Source of the DNA: a bacterium
GTDB lineage: Bacteria; Verrucomicrobiota; Verrucomicrobiia; Methylacidiphilales; Verrucolacustridaceae
Assembly (NCBI GenBank): GCA_009921985.1
Contig: RFWS01000008.1
Span: 1 to 20,731 of the forward strand
DNA: 20,731 nucleotides
Direction of reading: 5' to 3'
This document shows positions 7,662 through 14,769 of this stretch, one piece after another. Position 1 is the stretch's first letter. Each line of letters begins with the position of its first letter. The notes beneath the pieces were generated by a model. That model made no database searches and had not been told where the DNA came from. It worked only from the letters and a program-made list of their open reading frames with translations. The translations under genes were made by a program, and so were the position numbers.

Positions 7662-9367
7662 ACCTTCGGCAAGCCTTGGTGCAACTGGCGGAGCAGTCCG
7701 GCGCCAAGGATTTGGCCGCTTGTGAACAGGCGGTGACTGCGGCAGCGACCGACCAGCGCTCCATGATCAATGCGCTTCTCGACACCGGACAGGTGGACGA
7801 AAAGGTATTTGCCCAAAAACTGGGAGAGCGGTTGGGGCTCCAGGTTTGGGGGGAGGAAATTCCTCCGATCCCCGCTCCGCTTCGCGAAAAATTTCCTGCA
7901 CGGATTGCCCTGCGGTACCGGCTCCTTCCGGTGACACCGGGGGAGGGGGAGCCTCTTCCTGTCCTGGGTTTTGACCCTTTTGATCATTTGGGGCGGCAGG
8001 CTTTGGCCGGCTTTTGGGCCGGGGAGACCCGCTGGATGCTGGCGCCCCGCCGGGCGATTCTGGACGGCTTGCGGGCTGGTTACGGGGTTGGGGCAGAAAC
8101 TTTTGACGAAATTCTTGAGGGCCGCGGGGATCTTCCGCCCCCCAGCGACCTCGAGCAGGAAACCACCATTCTTGATGCGGATGATTCGGAGGCTTCCGTC
8201 ATCAAGTTTGTGAACCAGATCATCCGTGAGGCCCTGCAGGAACGGGCCACGGATATCCATATCGAGCCCCTTGAGGATGATCTTCAGGTCCGGTACCGGA
8301 TCGACGGGGTCTTGCGGAATATTCCCGTGCCTCCCCGCATCAAACTGTTTCAAGCCTCCCTGATTTCCCGCATCAAAATCATGGCTCACCTGGACATTGC
8401 GGAGCGGCGGCTGCCGCAGGACGGGCGCATCAATCTGGAGTTTGAGGGGAGGCCCATCGATGTGCGGGTGGCGACCATTCCCTCGGTAACAGGGGAATCC
8501 ATCAGCCTCCGTCTGCTGGGCCAGCAGCGTTTTGACTTTGCCCAGTTGGGATTGAGTCCGCTCAACGAGCAGAAGGTGCGGAGCCTGCTGGCCCTGCCGA
8601 ACGGGATCGTGCTCATCACCGGTCCGACGGGATCGGGAAAGTCGACCACCCTGTACACGTTTCTTGCTTCGCTCAATTCCAAGGACCGCAGGATCGTGAC
8701 CATCGAGGATCCGGTGGAAAACAAGATTCCCGGAGTCGTCCAGATTGCCGTGAAGCCGGAAATCAATCTGACCTTTGCGGCGGGCCTCCGGAGCATTTTG
8801 CGGGGCGACCCCAATGTGGTGATGGTCGGTGAGATGCGGGATGTGGAAACGACCGAGATCGCGATTCGTGCGGCATTGACCGGACATCTGGTGTTTTCCA
8901 CCCTGCACACCAACGATGCGATCGGGGGAATCACCCGGTTGGTGGATATGGGCATCGAACCATTTCTCGTGGGTTCCTCCGTACGCGCCTTTCTGGCGCA
9001 AAGGTTGGTGCGGGTTTTGTGTCCTTGGTGCTGCGAAAAAGGCAGCTACTCCGAGCAGTATATCCGCGAAATCGGCATCCCGGCCGACAAGGCCGCCACG
9101 GCCCACCGCGCGGTGGGATGCGACCGTTGCCGGATGACCGGATATCAGGGGCGCCGGGCGATTTACGAAATCTGCCTGGTGAGTCCCCAACTGCAGGAAA
9201 TGATCACGCGGCGAGAGTCCAACTCCGCCTTGAAAGAAATGGCGCGTTCCCAGGGGATGCAAAGTCTGCGGGAAGACGGGTGGGAAAAGGTGGCGGAAGG
9301 AACGACCACCATTGAGGAAGTCCTGCGGGTGACCGCCACGGAGGCCAGCCGCAACGGGGTCTCCTGA
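7658..9367 (+). CDS. gspE: Type II secretion ATPase GspE (PilB-like)
   Basis: GspE is the cytoplasmic hexameric ATPase that drives pseudopilus assembly. The 569 residues contain an N-terminal MshEN-type domain (about 1-150), a linker, the N2 domain with ATDIHIEPLEDDLQVRYRID (197-216) and the RecA-like motor. Walker A is GPTGSGKST (322-330), the Asp box is IVTIEDPVE (346-354), and Walker B with its surroundings is NVVMVGEMRD (386-395), where Met replaces the usual Ile of GEIRD. The His box is TGHLVFSTLHTND (408-420). A zinc-type tetracysteine region (Cys455, Cys458, Cys488, Cys491) lies between the His box and the C-terminus, as in classical GspE. It starts with an ATGA overlap on the aminopeptidase gene and ends one base before gspF. 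PilB of a type IV pilus is the alternative, but the G-K pseudopilin set favours T2SS. Confidence 0.95.
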   Translation: MNLRQALVQLAEQSGAKDLAACEQAVTAAATDQRSMINALLDTGQVDEKVFAQKLGERLGLQVWGEEIPPIPAPLREKFPARIALRYRLLPVTPGEGEPLPVLGFDPFDHLGRQALAGFWAGETRWMLAPRRAILDGLRAGYGVGAETFDEILEGRGDLPPPSDLEQETTILDADDSEASVIKFVNQIIREALQERATDIHIEPLEDDLQVRYRIDGVLRNIPVPPRIKLFQASLISRIKIMAHLDIAERRLPQDGRINLEFEGRPIDVRVATIPSVTGESISLRLLGQQRFDFAQLGLSPLNEQKVRSLLALPNGIVLITGPTGSGKSTTLYTFLASLNSKDRRIVTIEDPVENKIPGVVQIAVKPEINLTFAAGLRSILRGDPNVVMVGEMRDVETTEIAIRAALTGHLVFSTLHTNDAIGGITRLVDMGIEPFLVGSSVRAFLAQRLVRVLCPWCCEKGSYSEQYIREIGIPADKAATAHRAVGCDRCRMTGYQGRRAIYEICLVSPQLQEMITRRESNSALKEMARSQGMQSLREDGWEKVAEGTTTIEEVLRVTATEASRNGVS

Positions 9368-9368
9368 T

Positions 9369-10601
9369 ATGCCGGCGTTTACCTACGAGGCCATCGCGGC
9401 GGGGGGCGGACGTACCCGGGGCGTGCTGGAGGCCAAGAGTCGACAGGAAGCTCTGGCCCAACTGGGTCGGCAGAGGCTTCAGCCCATCCGTTTGCAGGAG
9501 GAGGTTGCAGCCGCCGGCGCTCCCTTGGCCGCGGTGGGGCAGGCTCAGGCTTCCTCGGAGCGTCAGATGAATGAGGCTCAGATCATTTCCTTCACGGAGG
9601 AGCTGGGGGATCTGCTGGACGCCGGACTGCAACTTGAGGGGGCGTTGCGGATGATGGAGCAGCGGTCCGAGGCCTCCGCCCTCAAAGCGGTGGCCCAGAG
9701 TCTTCGCACCCAGGTTCGGGAGGGGACCAGTCTTTCGCGGGCCCTGAAGGTGGCTTCCTCCAGCTTCTCGGACCTTTACTGCAACCTCGTAGCGGCCGGG
9801 GAGGTCAGCGGGGCTCTTGGAGCGATCTTACAGCGACAGGTTCTTTATTTGAAGAAGCTGAACGACCTCAAAGCCCGGGTGATCCAGGCCCTGATTTATC
9901 CCATGTTCGTGACCGGAGCCGGCATTCTGCTCATGGTGCTGTTTGTCGTTGTGCTGGTGCCGCAACTGGAGACGCTGTTCAAATCCCAAAAGCCACCGTT
10001 AATCACCCAACTCCTGCTTGGAGCCAGCCGATTCCTGGTTCATTGGGGCTGGATGGTCGTGGCGACGTTGGCCCTCGGGGGAATCGCGTTCTGGCAGGCT
10101 GTGCAGAAGCCGGCGGGACGAAGCTGGTGGGATCAAGCCAGGGTAAAAATTCCCGTGGCCGGGCCGGTTTTGGAGGCCGCCTTTTATGCCCAGTTTAGCC
10201 AAACTCTCGCCAACCTTTTGGGCAACGGGGTCACCTTGCTTCAAGCCATGCAGCTTGTCTCCCGGGCCACCTCCAACACCTTTTACCGGGCTCGATTGGA
10301 AAAAGCCGCCCTGCAGATTTCCGAGGGTTTTTCCCTGAGCCGGGCGTTGCGGCAGGTGGGGGGCTTTGCCGATACCTTTCTCGACCTGGTGGCCGTGGGC
10401 GAACAAACCGGCGATTTGGCCAAGGCCTTGGACAAAGCCGGGGCCCGTTATGAAAAGGAAATGGACCGGAGGATTCAGAAGATCACGGCTCTCATCCAGC
10501 CTGTGATTATTGTGATCATCGCCTTGGTGGTGGGAGCCGTGGTTTATTCCATCATCACCAGCATCTTTGACGCGATGTCCGGTATGCGAAAAAGTCTGTA
10601 A
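9369..10601 (+). CDS. gspF: Type II secretion inner-membrane platform protein GspF
   Basis: GspF is the polytopic inner-membrane protein on which GspE acts. The 410 residues have the standard layout: an N-terminal cytoplasmic stretch starting MPAFTYEAIAAGGG, a first helical GspF domain (about 75-195, including LLDAGLQLEGALRMM), membrane helices (about 180-205 and 225-240), a second GspF domain repeat (about 275-370, LLGNGVTLLQAMQLVS) and a C-terminal helix (QPVIIVIIALVVGAVVYSII). The repeated 'L..G..L..AL....' pattern in both domains is diagnostic. The ATG lies one base after the gspE stop. A 98-base gap with a hairpin follows, the longest break inside the operon. Confidence 0.94.
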   Translation: MPAFTYEAIAAGGGRTRGVLEAKSRQEALAQLGRQRLQPIRLQEEVAAAGAPLAAVGQAQASSERQMNEAQIISFTEELGDLLDAGLQLEGALRMMEQRSEASALKAVAQSLRTQVREGTSLSRALKVASSSFSDLYCNLVAAGEVSGALGAILQRQVLYLKKLNDLKARVIQALIYPMFVTGAGILLMVLFVVVLVPQLETLFKSQKPPLITQLLLGASRFLVHWGWMVVATLALGGIAFWQAVQKPAGRSWWDQARVKIPVAGPVLEAAFYAQFSQTLANLLGNGVTLLQAMQLVSRATSNTFYRARLEKAALQISEGFSLSRALRQVGGFADTFLDLVAVGEQTGDLAKALDKAGARYEKEMDRRIQKITALIQPVIIVIIALVVGAVVYSIITSIFDAMSGMRKSL

Positions 10602-10623
10602 CAAGTTATTCCTTCCTCTTTGG

Positions 10624-10653
10624 GGCTTGTTCACGCGAGCGGTGAGCAAAGCC
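10624..10653 (+). promoter_or_regulatory. Strong hairpin in the gspF downstream gap
   Basis: GGCTTGTTCAC (10624-10634) pairs with GTGAGCAAAGCC (10642-10653) through 11 base pairs, with one bulged A and one G-U pair, around the 7-base loop GCGAGCG. No T-run follows, so it is not a standard terminator. It may be an RNA processing or stability element, or an attenuator, that separates gspEF expression from the pseudopilin genes. The rest of the 10602-10699 gap shows no clear promoter. Confidence 0.45.
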
Positions 10654-10699
10654 TTGGGCTGGTGGGGAAGAGAGGGGGCTTCCCTGGGTAGTTTCGCCC

Positions 10700-11782
10700 A
10701 TGGCTTTTCCCGTCCTTTTCCTGGCAATGGTTTTCTGCCTCCTCGGCCTTTCGCCGGCTCGGGCGGGGCCCATGGTCTGGGAAGGGCAGGAACCTTGGAG
10801 GTGGGAGGCCAACCGGCCAAACGCTGGTTCTGGGTCCGACGCCGGAGCGGTCGAGATTTTTCGGACCGTCAACACGGTCTTATGGCAGGCGCGCCTTCGG
10901 CCTCCCGAGGATGGTCGTGCGCTTCTTTTGACGGTGGTTTTTAAGGAGAGTCAGGGGGGATTTGCCCGGTTGATGTGGAAAAACGCCACCGAGGCCATCA
11001 CCTTGTGCGGCAACCTTTATGAAGGGGCGGCACCTTGGCACCAAAGGAGCTTTCTGATTGCCCCGAACACCCTCTCCGGCCCCGGTCGGCTGCTAATCGA
11101 GTCCACCGGGGATTCCTCCGTGGTGGAAAAGGCTGATTTGGCATGGGTTTCTCCCGCCATTTACGCCACCGCCAGCACCCCGGCTCTTTTTCTTTCGGAC
11201 TCGGGTCGGGTGATTCCCGCCGAAGAGCTTGGGGTTGCGGGCCGGAAAATCCCTTCCGATGTTGTCCGGGGCCGGACCGTGGATGCCGTTCTCGATCCCG
11301 GCCCGATTCATTTGGATGCAGGCCAAACCGTCCGGCTTTTTGCCTCCATCGGGGGAATACCCGGCTGTGCCCGGTTGGATGTGGAAGTGGCGGGTCTCCC
11401 CTCCATTTTCCGGCCCAAGGTGGAAATCAACGGTCAACCGTTGGATGAGGTGAATCTGGAAATTCCCGGCTTGGAAGACCCGGGGTACATCCGTCTGCCG
11501 GGTTCAGACGAAGGACTCTTTGCGGGTTGGCGGAAAGTCACCGCCTATGTGCCTTCCGGCTTTCTGAAGCCCGGCGAAAACCGGCTGGATTGGACCAACC
11601 CGGATTTTCGCAACGGGCACACTCTCCGCCGCGCCCGTCTGCAAATTCTTTTTGAAGACGGTTCCCCGCGTTTCTCGCCCCCGGTCCCCTCCGCGCCCCC
11701 CCCTCCAGTCTCCGTCGGGCGACCGGACTTCAGGCTTGGGTTGTCATCCCGTGGGACAGGGGTAGAATTGCGTTCGGAATGA
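10700..11782 (+). CDS. Unknown secreted protein within the T2SS operon
   Basis: This 360-residue protein has a clear signal peptide (hydrophobic FPVLFLAMVFCLLGL, then the cleavage-like SPARAG at about 18-23). I do not recognise a family. The mature part is beta-rich. One segment (RPKVEINGQPLDEVNLEI, then RKVTAYVPSGFLKPGENRL, about 235-292) resembles galactose-binding-like jelly-roll modules, where a 'v.vNG..l' strand is followed by 'l..G.N.l'. The C-terminus is proline-rich (SPPVPSAPPPPVSVG, about 327-341). Its stop overlaps the gspG start (ATGA), so it is co-translated with the pseudopilins. That suggests a dedicated T2SS substrate or an accessory envelope component rather than a chance neighbour, but this is inference. 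The ATG at 10700 gives the best signal peptide; the nearest purine-rich site is rather distant, so the start is less certain. Confidence 0.8.
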   Translation: MAFPVLFLAMVFCLLGLSPARAGPMVWEGQEPWRWEANRPNAGSGSDAGAVEIFRTVNTVLWQARLRPPEDGRALLLTVVFKESQGGFARLMWKNATEAITLCGNLYEGAAPWHQRSFLIAPNTLSGPGRLLIESTGDSSVVEKADLAWVSPAIYATASTPALFLSDSGRVIPAEELGVAGRKIPSDVVRGRTVDAVLDPGPIHLDAGQTVRLFASIGGIPGCARLDVEVAGLPSIFRPKVEINGQPLDEVNLEIPGLEDPGYIRLPGSDEGLFAGWRKVTAYVPSGFLKPGENRLDWTNPDFRNGHTLRRARLQILFEDGSPRFSPPVPSAPPPPVSVGRPDFRLGLSSRGTGVELRSE

Positions 11783-12189
11783 GACACTCCATCCAATTTC
11801 GCAGGTCGGCGGGGGGATTCACCCTGATCGAGATCATGCTCGTGGTCGGCATCATCACCGTGTTGATGGGGTCGGCGATTTTCATGCTCACCGGAAATTT
11901 GGAATTTGCGAAGGAACAACGGGCCCGGGGCGATCTTCAGGCCATCGTCACCCAGATCCGGCTCTACGAAATGAAAAGCGGCGGGGTCCCACTGGAGGAA
12001 AGCGCCGGTCTGCGGGCGCTGGTCGGCAAGGGAAAGGGGTTTGAGGAGTTGCCGAAGGATCCATGGGGGCAGGATTACGTTTATAAAATGGACACCTCTT
12101 CCGCCAAAGGGTTCAAGGTCTATTCCAAGGGACCGGACCGCAAGGATGACAACGGGAGCGGCGACGACATTTCCTCCTCGCGTAAGTAG
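11779..12189 (+). CDS. gspG: Major pseudopilin GspG
   Basis: GspG is the main subunit of the T2SS pseudopilus. The 136 residues start with a 13-residue basic leader ending in Gly-Gly, then FTLIEIMLVVGIITVLM with the conserved Glu5 of the mature protein. Prepilin peptidase would cut after the second Gly. The C-terminal part has LPKDPWGQDYVY (about 93-104), the GspG-specific DPWG signature, and YSKGPDRKDDNGSGDDIS (about 115-132), the acidic loop that binds calcium in characterised GspG proteins. The length is typical. The ATG overlaps the preceding stop (ATGA). This gene identifies the cluster as T2SS rather than type IV pilus. Confidence 0.95.
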   Translation: MRHSIQFRRSAGGFTLIEIMLVVGIITVLMGSAIFMLTGNLEFAKEQRARGDLQAIVTQIRLYEMKSGGVPLEESAGLRALVGKGKGFEELPKDPWGQDYVYKMDTSSAKGFKVYSKGPDRKDDNGSGDDISSSRK

Positions 12190-12202
12190 CCTTTCTGCGG
12201 GG

Positions 12203-12694
12203 TTGGGCCGTTCCCTTCCCCGTTCCAGTGCGTTTACCCTGCTGGAGATCATGCTGGCGGTGGGGATTGCCGTCATTTTCATGGGGGGAGCGGTGGTGTT
12301 TCTTTCCAGCGTGGGAGGAGACGAGGATTTGGAGCGGGCCCGTCGCATCCTGGAAATCGCCGCCGGCGCCGCCCGGGAAGAGGCGCTCCGAAGCGGCATT
12401 CGGCAAAGAGTGATCTTGGGAACGCCCGGGGAAGGACGCCTTTTGGGCTGGCTGACGCGGGTCGATTCGGCGGCTTATGGCGACTGGGCGTTTCCCCCCG
12501 AGGTGGAAATGAGCGTTTTGCGACCCCATTTGTCGGAGTGGGGAAAACCCGAGTTGATGGAATGGGAATTTACCGGAGGCGGGCTGGTGGAGCCTATCCG
12601 GATCCGCCTGAAGCACGGCTCGAATCAGGACCAGTTTTCCTTCAATGCCCTGACGGGGGAATCGCAAACCGAGGTCTGGAAAAAAGAAAGATGA
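12203..12694 (+). CDS. gspH: Minor pseudopilin GspH-like
   Basis: This is a minor pseudopilin by position between GspG and GspI and by its N-terminal class III signal: SSAFTLLEIMLAVGIAVIFM, with Glu5 present. The residue before the Phe is Ala rather than Gly. I chose the TTG at 12203, which gives the 10-residue basic leader MGRSLPRSSA and a 13-base gap after gspG. The in-frame ATG at 12146 would give a 29-residue leader and a 44-base overlap with gspG. The product is then 163 residues. Behind the helix, LERARRILEIAAGAAREEAL fits the helical part of GspH, and a beta-rich C-terminal domain follows. The stop overlaps the gspI start (ATGA). The sequence of the globular part is divergent, so the H assignment rests partly on order. 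Confidence 0.8.
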   Translation: MGRSLPRSSAFTLLEIMLAVGIAVIFMGGAVVFLSSVGGDEDLERARRILEIAAGAAREEALRSGIRQRVILGTPGEGRLLGWLTRVDSAAYGDWAFPPEVEMSVLRPHLSEWGKPELMEWEFTGGGLVEPIRIRLKHGSNQDQFSFNALTGESQTEVWKKER

Positions 12695-13095
12695 AATCCC
12701 GGGCCTCCTTCACCTTGATCGAAGTCATGCTGGCCGTGGGGATTTTTTCCATCGCGGTGGTGGGTTTTTCCCGCGCCTTGAATGATGTGCTGGCGATCCA
12801 ATCGGAAATCCTCCGGAATGGACAAAAACGCCAGGCACTCGATTCCCTTGCCGCCCAGTACCTTGCGGTGAGCAACTCGCTCGTTCCGGCAGACTGGAAG
12901 GAGCGGGAGGAATTCTCCGCCCCCCCGGCCTGGAGAATCCGGGAAAAGACGATCCAAGCCGAGCCACTGGTCATCGCGGGCACCAACCAGTCGGCCCGGC
13001 AGGTGGTCGGCTGGTTTCAGGTCTATTTGGAGTGTCTTGGCCAGGATGGGGAGCCAAACGATGCGGTTTCCCTGTTGCTTTCTCCGCAAAGATGA
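12691..13095 (+). CDS. gspI: Minor pseudopilin GspI
   Basis: GspI is a tip-complex minor pseudopilin. The 134 residues start with the very short leader MKSRAS followed by FTLIEVMLAVGIFSIAVVGF; Glu5 is present, and the residue before Phe is Ser, which is unusual for prepilin peptidase. 'FTLIEVMLAV.I' is typical of GspI. A central part with QRQALDSLAAQYLAV-like helix (about 48-62) and a C-terminal beta portion (VVGWFQVYLECLGQ) agree with the small I-type fold. Length is typical (about 120-130). It is coupled on both sides by ATGA overlaps, with gspH before and gspJ after. A purine-rich stretch (GGAAAAAAGAAAG) just upstream of the ATG may act as ribosome binding site. Confidence 0.88.
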   Translation: MKSRASFTLIEVMLAVGIFSIAVVGFSRALNDVLAIQSEILRNGQKRQALDSLAAQYLAVSNSLVPADWKEREEFSAPPAWRIREKTIQAEPLVIAGTNQSARQVVGWFQVYLECLGQDGEPNDAVSLLLSPQR

Positions 13096-13823
13096 AAAAG
13101 ACCCCGGGCAAAGCCTTTACCCTGATTGAGGTTACCTTGGGCTTGGCCATTTTGATTCTCATTTTTGGGGTGATCTTCCAGCTGGTTCAGGTGTCGCTCG
13201 AGGGGGCGGATTTGGCCACCAAATATAGCCGGCGGCATCGGGAGGTGGGGGGCCTGTTTGCCTTGGTCCGCCAGATCTGCATGGAGGCACCCCCCGCCAG
13301 CCAGTTTGGCCTGGAAAAAGGGCAGTTGGTCATCACCAATGCCCCGGCCGCCATTTTTCGCGAGGTTCCCGACAGTGTCCGGACCCTTGAATTTATTTCG
13401 GAAAGGGAGCCCGGCGGCGGCCGCAGGTTGAAGCTGGTGGAGCAGTTGAATTTGCTGGGGCCCAGCGGGGAGATTACTCCCGGCGGAGGTCAGACCAACA
13501 CGTTCGAGCTCATGCGGGATATCGCCAAGTTGGAATGGAGCGTCTGGAATCCCCAGTCCGGTCAGGAGGAAACCCTTTGGCAGGGACCGGCCAAGCCCTC
13601 GTATTTGAAAATGAACCTTGTGCGCAGGGAAGGTGGTCGGAATGTGACGAACACGGGTATTTTTTGGATTCCCTCGGGAGGCACGCCCGGCAATCCCGTT
13701 CCCCAGGATCCCGTCTGTCGGACCGGATGGACGGCAGGACCGTCCACCAACACCAACAGCACGCCCGGGGGTGTCCCCCCTACGGCTGGCACCAATATCA
13801 ACGTTCAGGTGGGCAGTCCCTGA
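13092..13823 (+). CDS. gspJ: Minor pseudopilin GspJ
   Basis: GspJ is a minor pseudopilin that joins I and K at the pseudopilus tip. The 243 residues have the leader MKKTPGKA, then FTLIEVTLGLAILILIFGVI with Glu5; Ala precedes the Phe. The globular part shows the usual sequence of an N-terminal helix (RRHREVGGLFALVRQI), a beta domain with DSVRTLEFISER and a strand DIAKLEWSVWNP (about 144-155), as in GspJ proteins. The last 50 residues are an unusual low-complexity tail rich in Thr, Asn, Gly and Pro (TAGPSTNTNSTPGGVPPTAG), probably disordered and periplasmic. It begins by ATGA overlap on gspI and ends 7 bases before gspK. Confidence 0.87.
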   Translation: MKKTPGKAFTLIEVTLGLAILILIFGVIFQLVQVSLEGADLATKYSRRHREVGGLFALVRQICMEAPPASQFGLEKGQLVITNAPAAIFREVPDSVRTLEFISEREPGGGRRLKLVEQLNLLGPSGEITPGGGQTNTFELMRDIAKLEWSVWNPQSGQEETLWQGPAKPSYLKMNLVRREGGRNVTNTGIFWIPSGGTPGNPVPQDPVCRTGWTAGPSTNTNSTPGGVPPTAGTNINVQVGSP

Positions 13824-13830
13824 TCGGGCC

Positions 13831-14769
13831 ATGAAAGCGTTCCACTCCCTGCATCGCCGGAACCAAGGCGGGGTCGCCCTCGTGGTGGTGATCTGGGCGT
13901 TCGGACTTATTTTCACAGCCTTGGTGGGTTTTTCGGTCCTTTTGCAACGGCAACTTGGACAGGAGATCGCATCCTTGCAGAATTCCAGAGCCACGCTGTT
14001 GGCAGAAAGCGGAATCCAGATGAGCCTGAATCCACAATTGGCCCCATGGGAAATGGCTGAGGCTTCCAGCCAAATCGCCTCGCGTCTGAAAAACGGATGG
14101 AGAATTTCCCCGCTTGATGATTTTAATCTGACCGTCGAAATGCAGGAGGAGGACGGGCGCCTGAATGTGAACGCCCTGCGACTGTCCGACCAACCGGACG
14201 AGAGCCAGCGCATCCTCGTTAACCTGCTGGTGAAGCTCGAACTCGAATCCAGCGCGGCCAGTGCCTTGGCGGAAGACATGTTGGCCTCCGAACAAAGCGG
14301 TCTGCGGCCATGGGAAAGCCTCCGGCCAATGGAAGATCTGCCCTCTTGGGAGCTGGTGCCCGAAGAAAAACGGGAGCCAATCCGGGCGAAGCTCCGGAGC
14401 CTTTTCACGGTGTATGGTTCGGGAAAATTATCCCTGAAAGCCGCTGACCCGAGCGTTTTGGAGGCGGTTTTGGTTCCCCCAGCCTCATCCCAGGGGTTGC
14501 AGCAATTTCTGAAGATCCGACCCGGTCCGGACCTGATCCCCGGGACCGCCGACGACATCGTGAACCCCGGTCTTTTGGGCAGCACAGCCGAAATTACATC
14601 CGTTTTGGCCCAGAGAACCTCGGCCAATGGGGGGGATTCCTGGAGGGTCACCTCCACGGGGACCGTGGGAAAGGCGACGCGAACCGTGGAGGCGGTGATC
14701 TCCAGAAATCCTCCGATGGTCAAAGCCCGTTGGGTTGAGGAAAAACCTGCGGAGAAAGCGCAAAAGTGA
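13831..14769 (+). CDS. gspK: Minor pseudopilin GspK
   Basis: GspK is the largest minor pseudopilin and caps the pseudopilus. The 312 residues begin with a 14-residue basic leader ending Gly-Gly, followed by VALVVVIWAFGLIFTALVGF. Glu5 is replaced by a hydrophobic residue, which is characteristic of GspK. QQ/EDGRLNVNALRL-type sequence at about 108-120 fits the region just after the helix, and the large helical domain follows. Near the end, KIRPGPDLIPGTADDIVNP (about 228-246) and a final beta segment match the usual C-terminal domain. The start codon is ATG at 13831; the stop overlaps the next gene's GTG (GTGA). Typical length is about 300-330 residues. Confidence 0.9.
   Translation: MKAFHSLHRRNQGGVALVVVIWAFGLIFTALVGFSVLLQRQLGQEIASLQNSRATLLAESGIQMSLNPQLAPWEMAEASSQIASRLKNGWRISPLDDFNLTVEMQEEDGRLNVNALRLSDQPDESQRILVNLLVKLELESSAASALAEDMLASEQSGLRPWESLRPMEDLPSWELVPEEKREPIRAKLRSLFTVYGSGKLSLKAADPSVLEAVLVPPASSQGLQQFLKIRPGPDLIPGTADDIVNPGLLGSTAEITSVLAQRTSANGGDSWRVTSTGTVGKATRTVEAVISRNPPMVKARWVEEKPAEKAQK

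Noticed and set aside
7454..9262. 602-codon open frame on the minus strand opposite gspE
   Set aside because: It lies fully antisense to a clear GspE gene, has His/Arg/Pro-rich shadow composition and no recognisable motif. Such frames are common in GC-rich coding DNA.
13023..14723. 566-codon open frame on the minus strand opposite gspJ and gspK
   Set aside because: It covers two well-supported pseudopilin genes, has a Ser/Arg-rich shadow composition and no domain.
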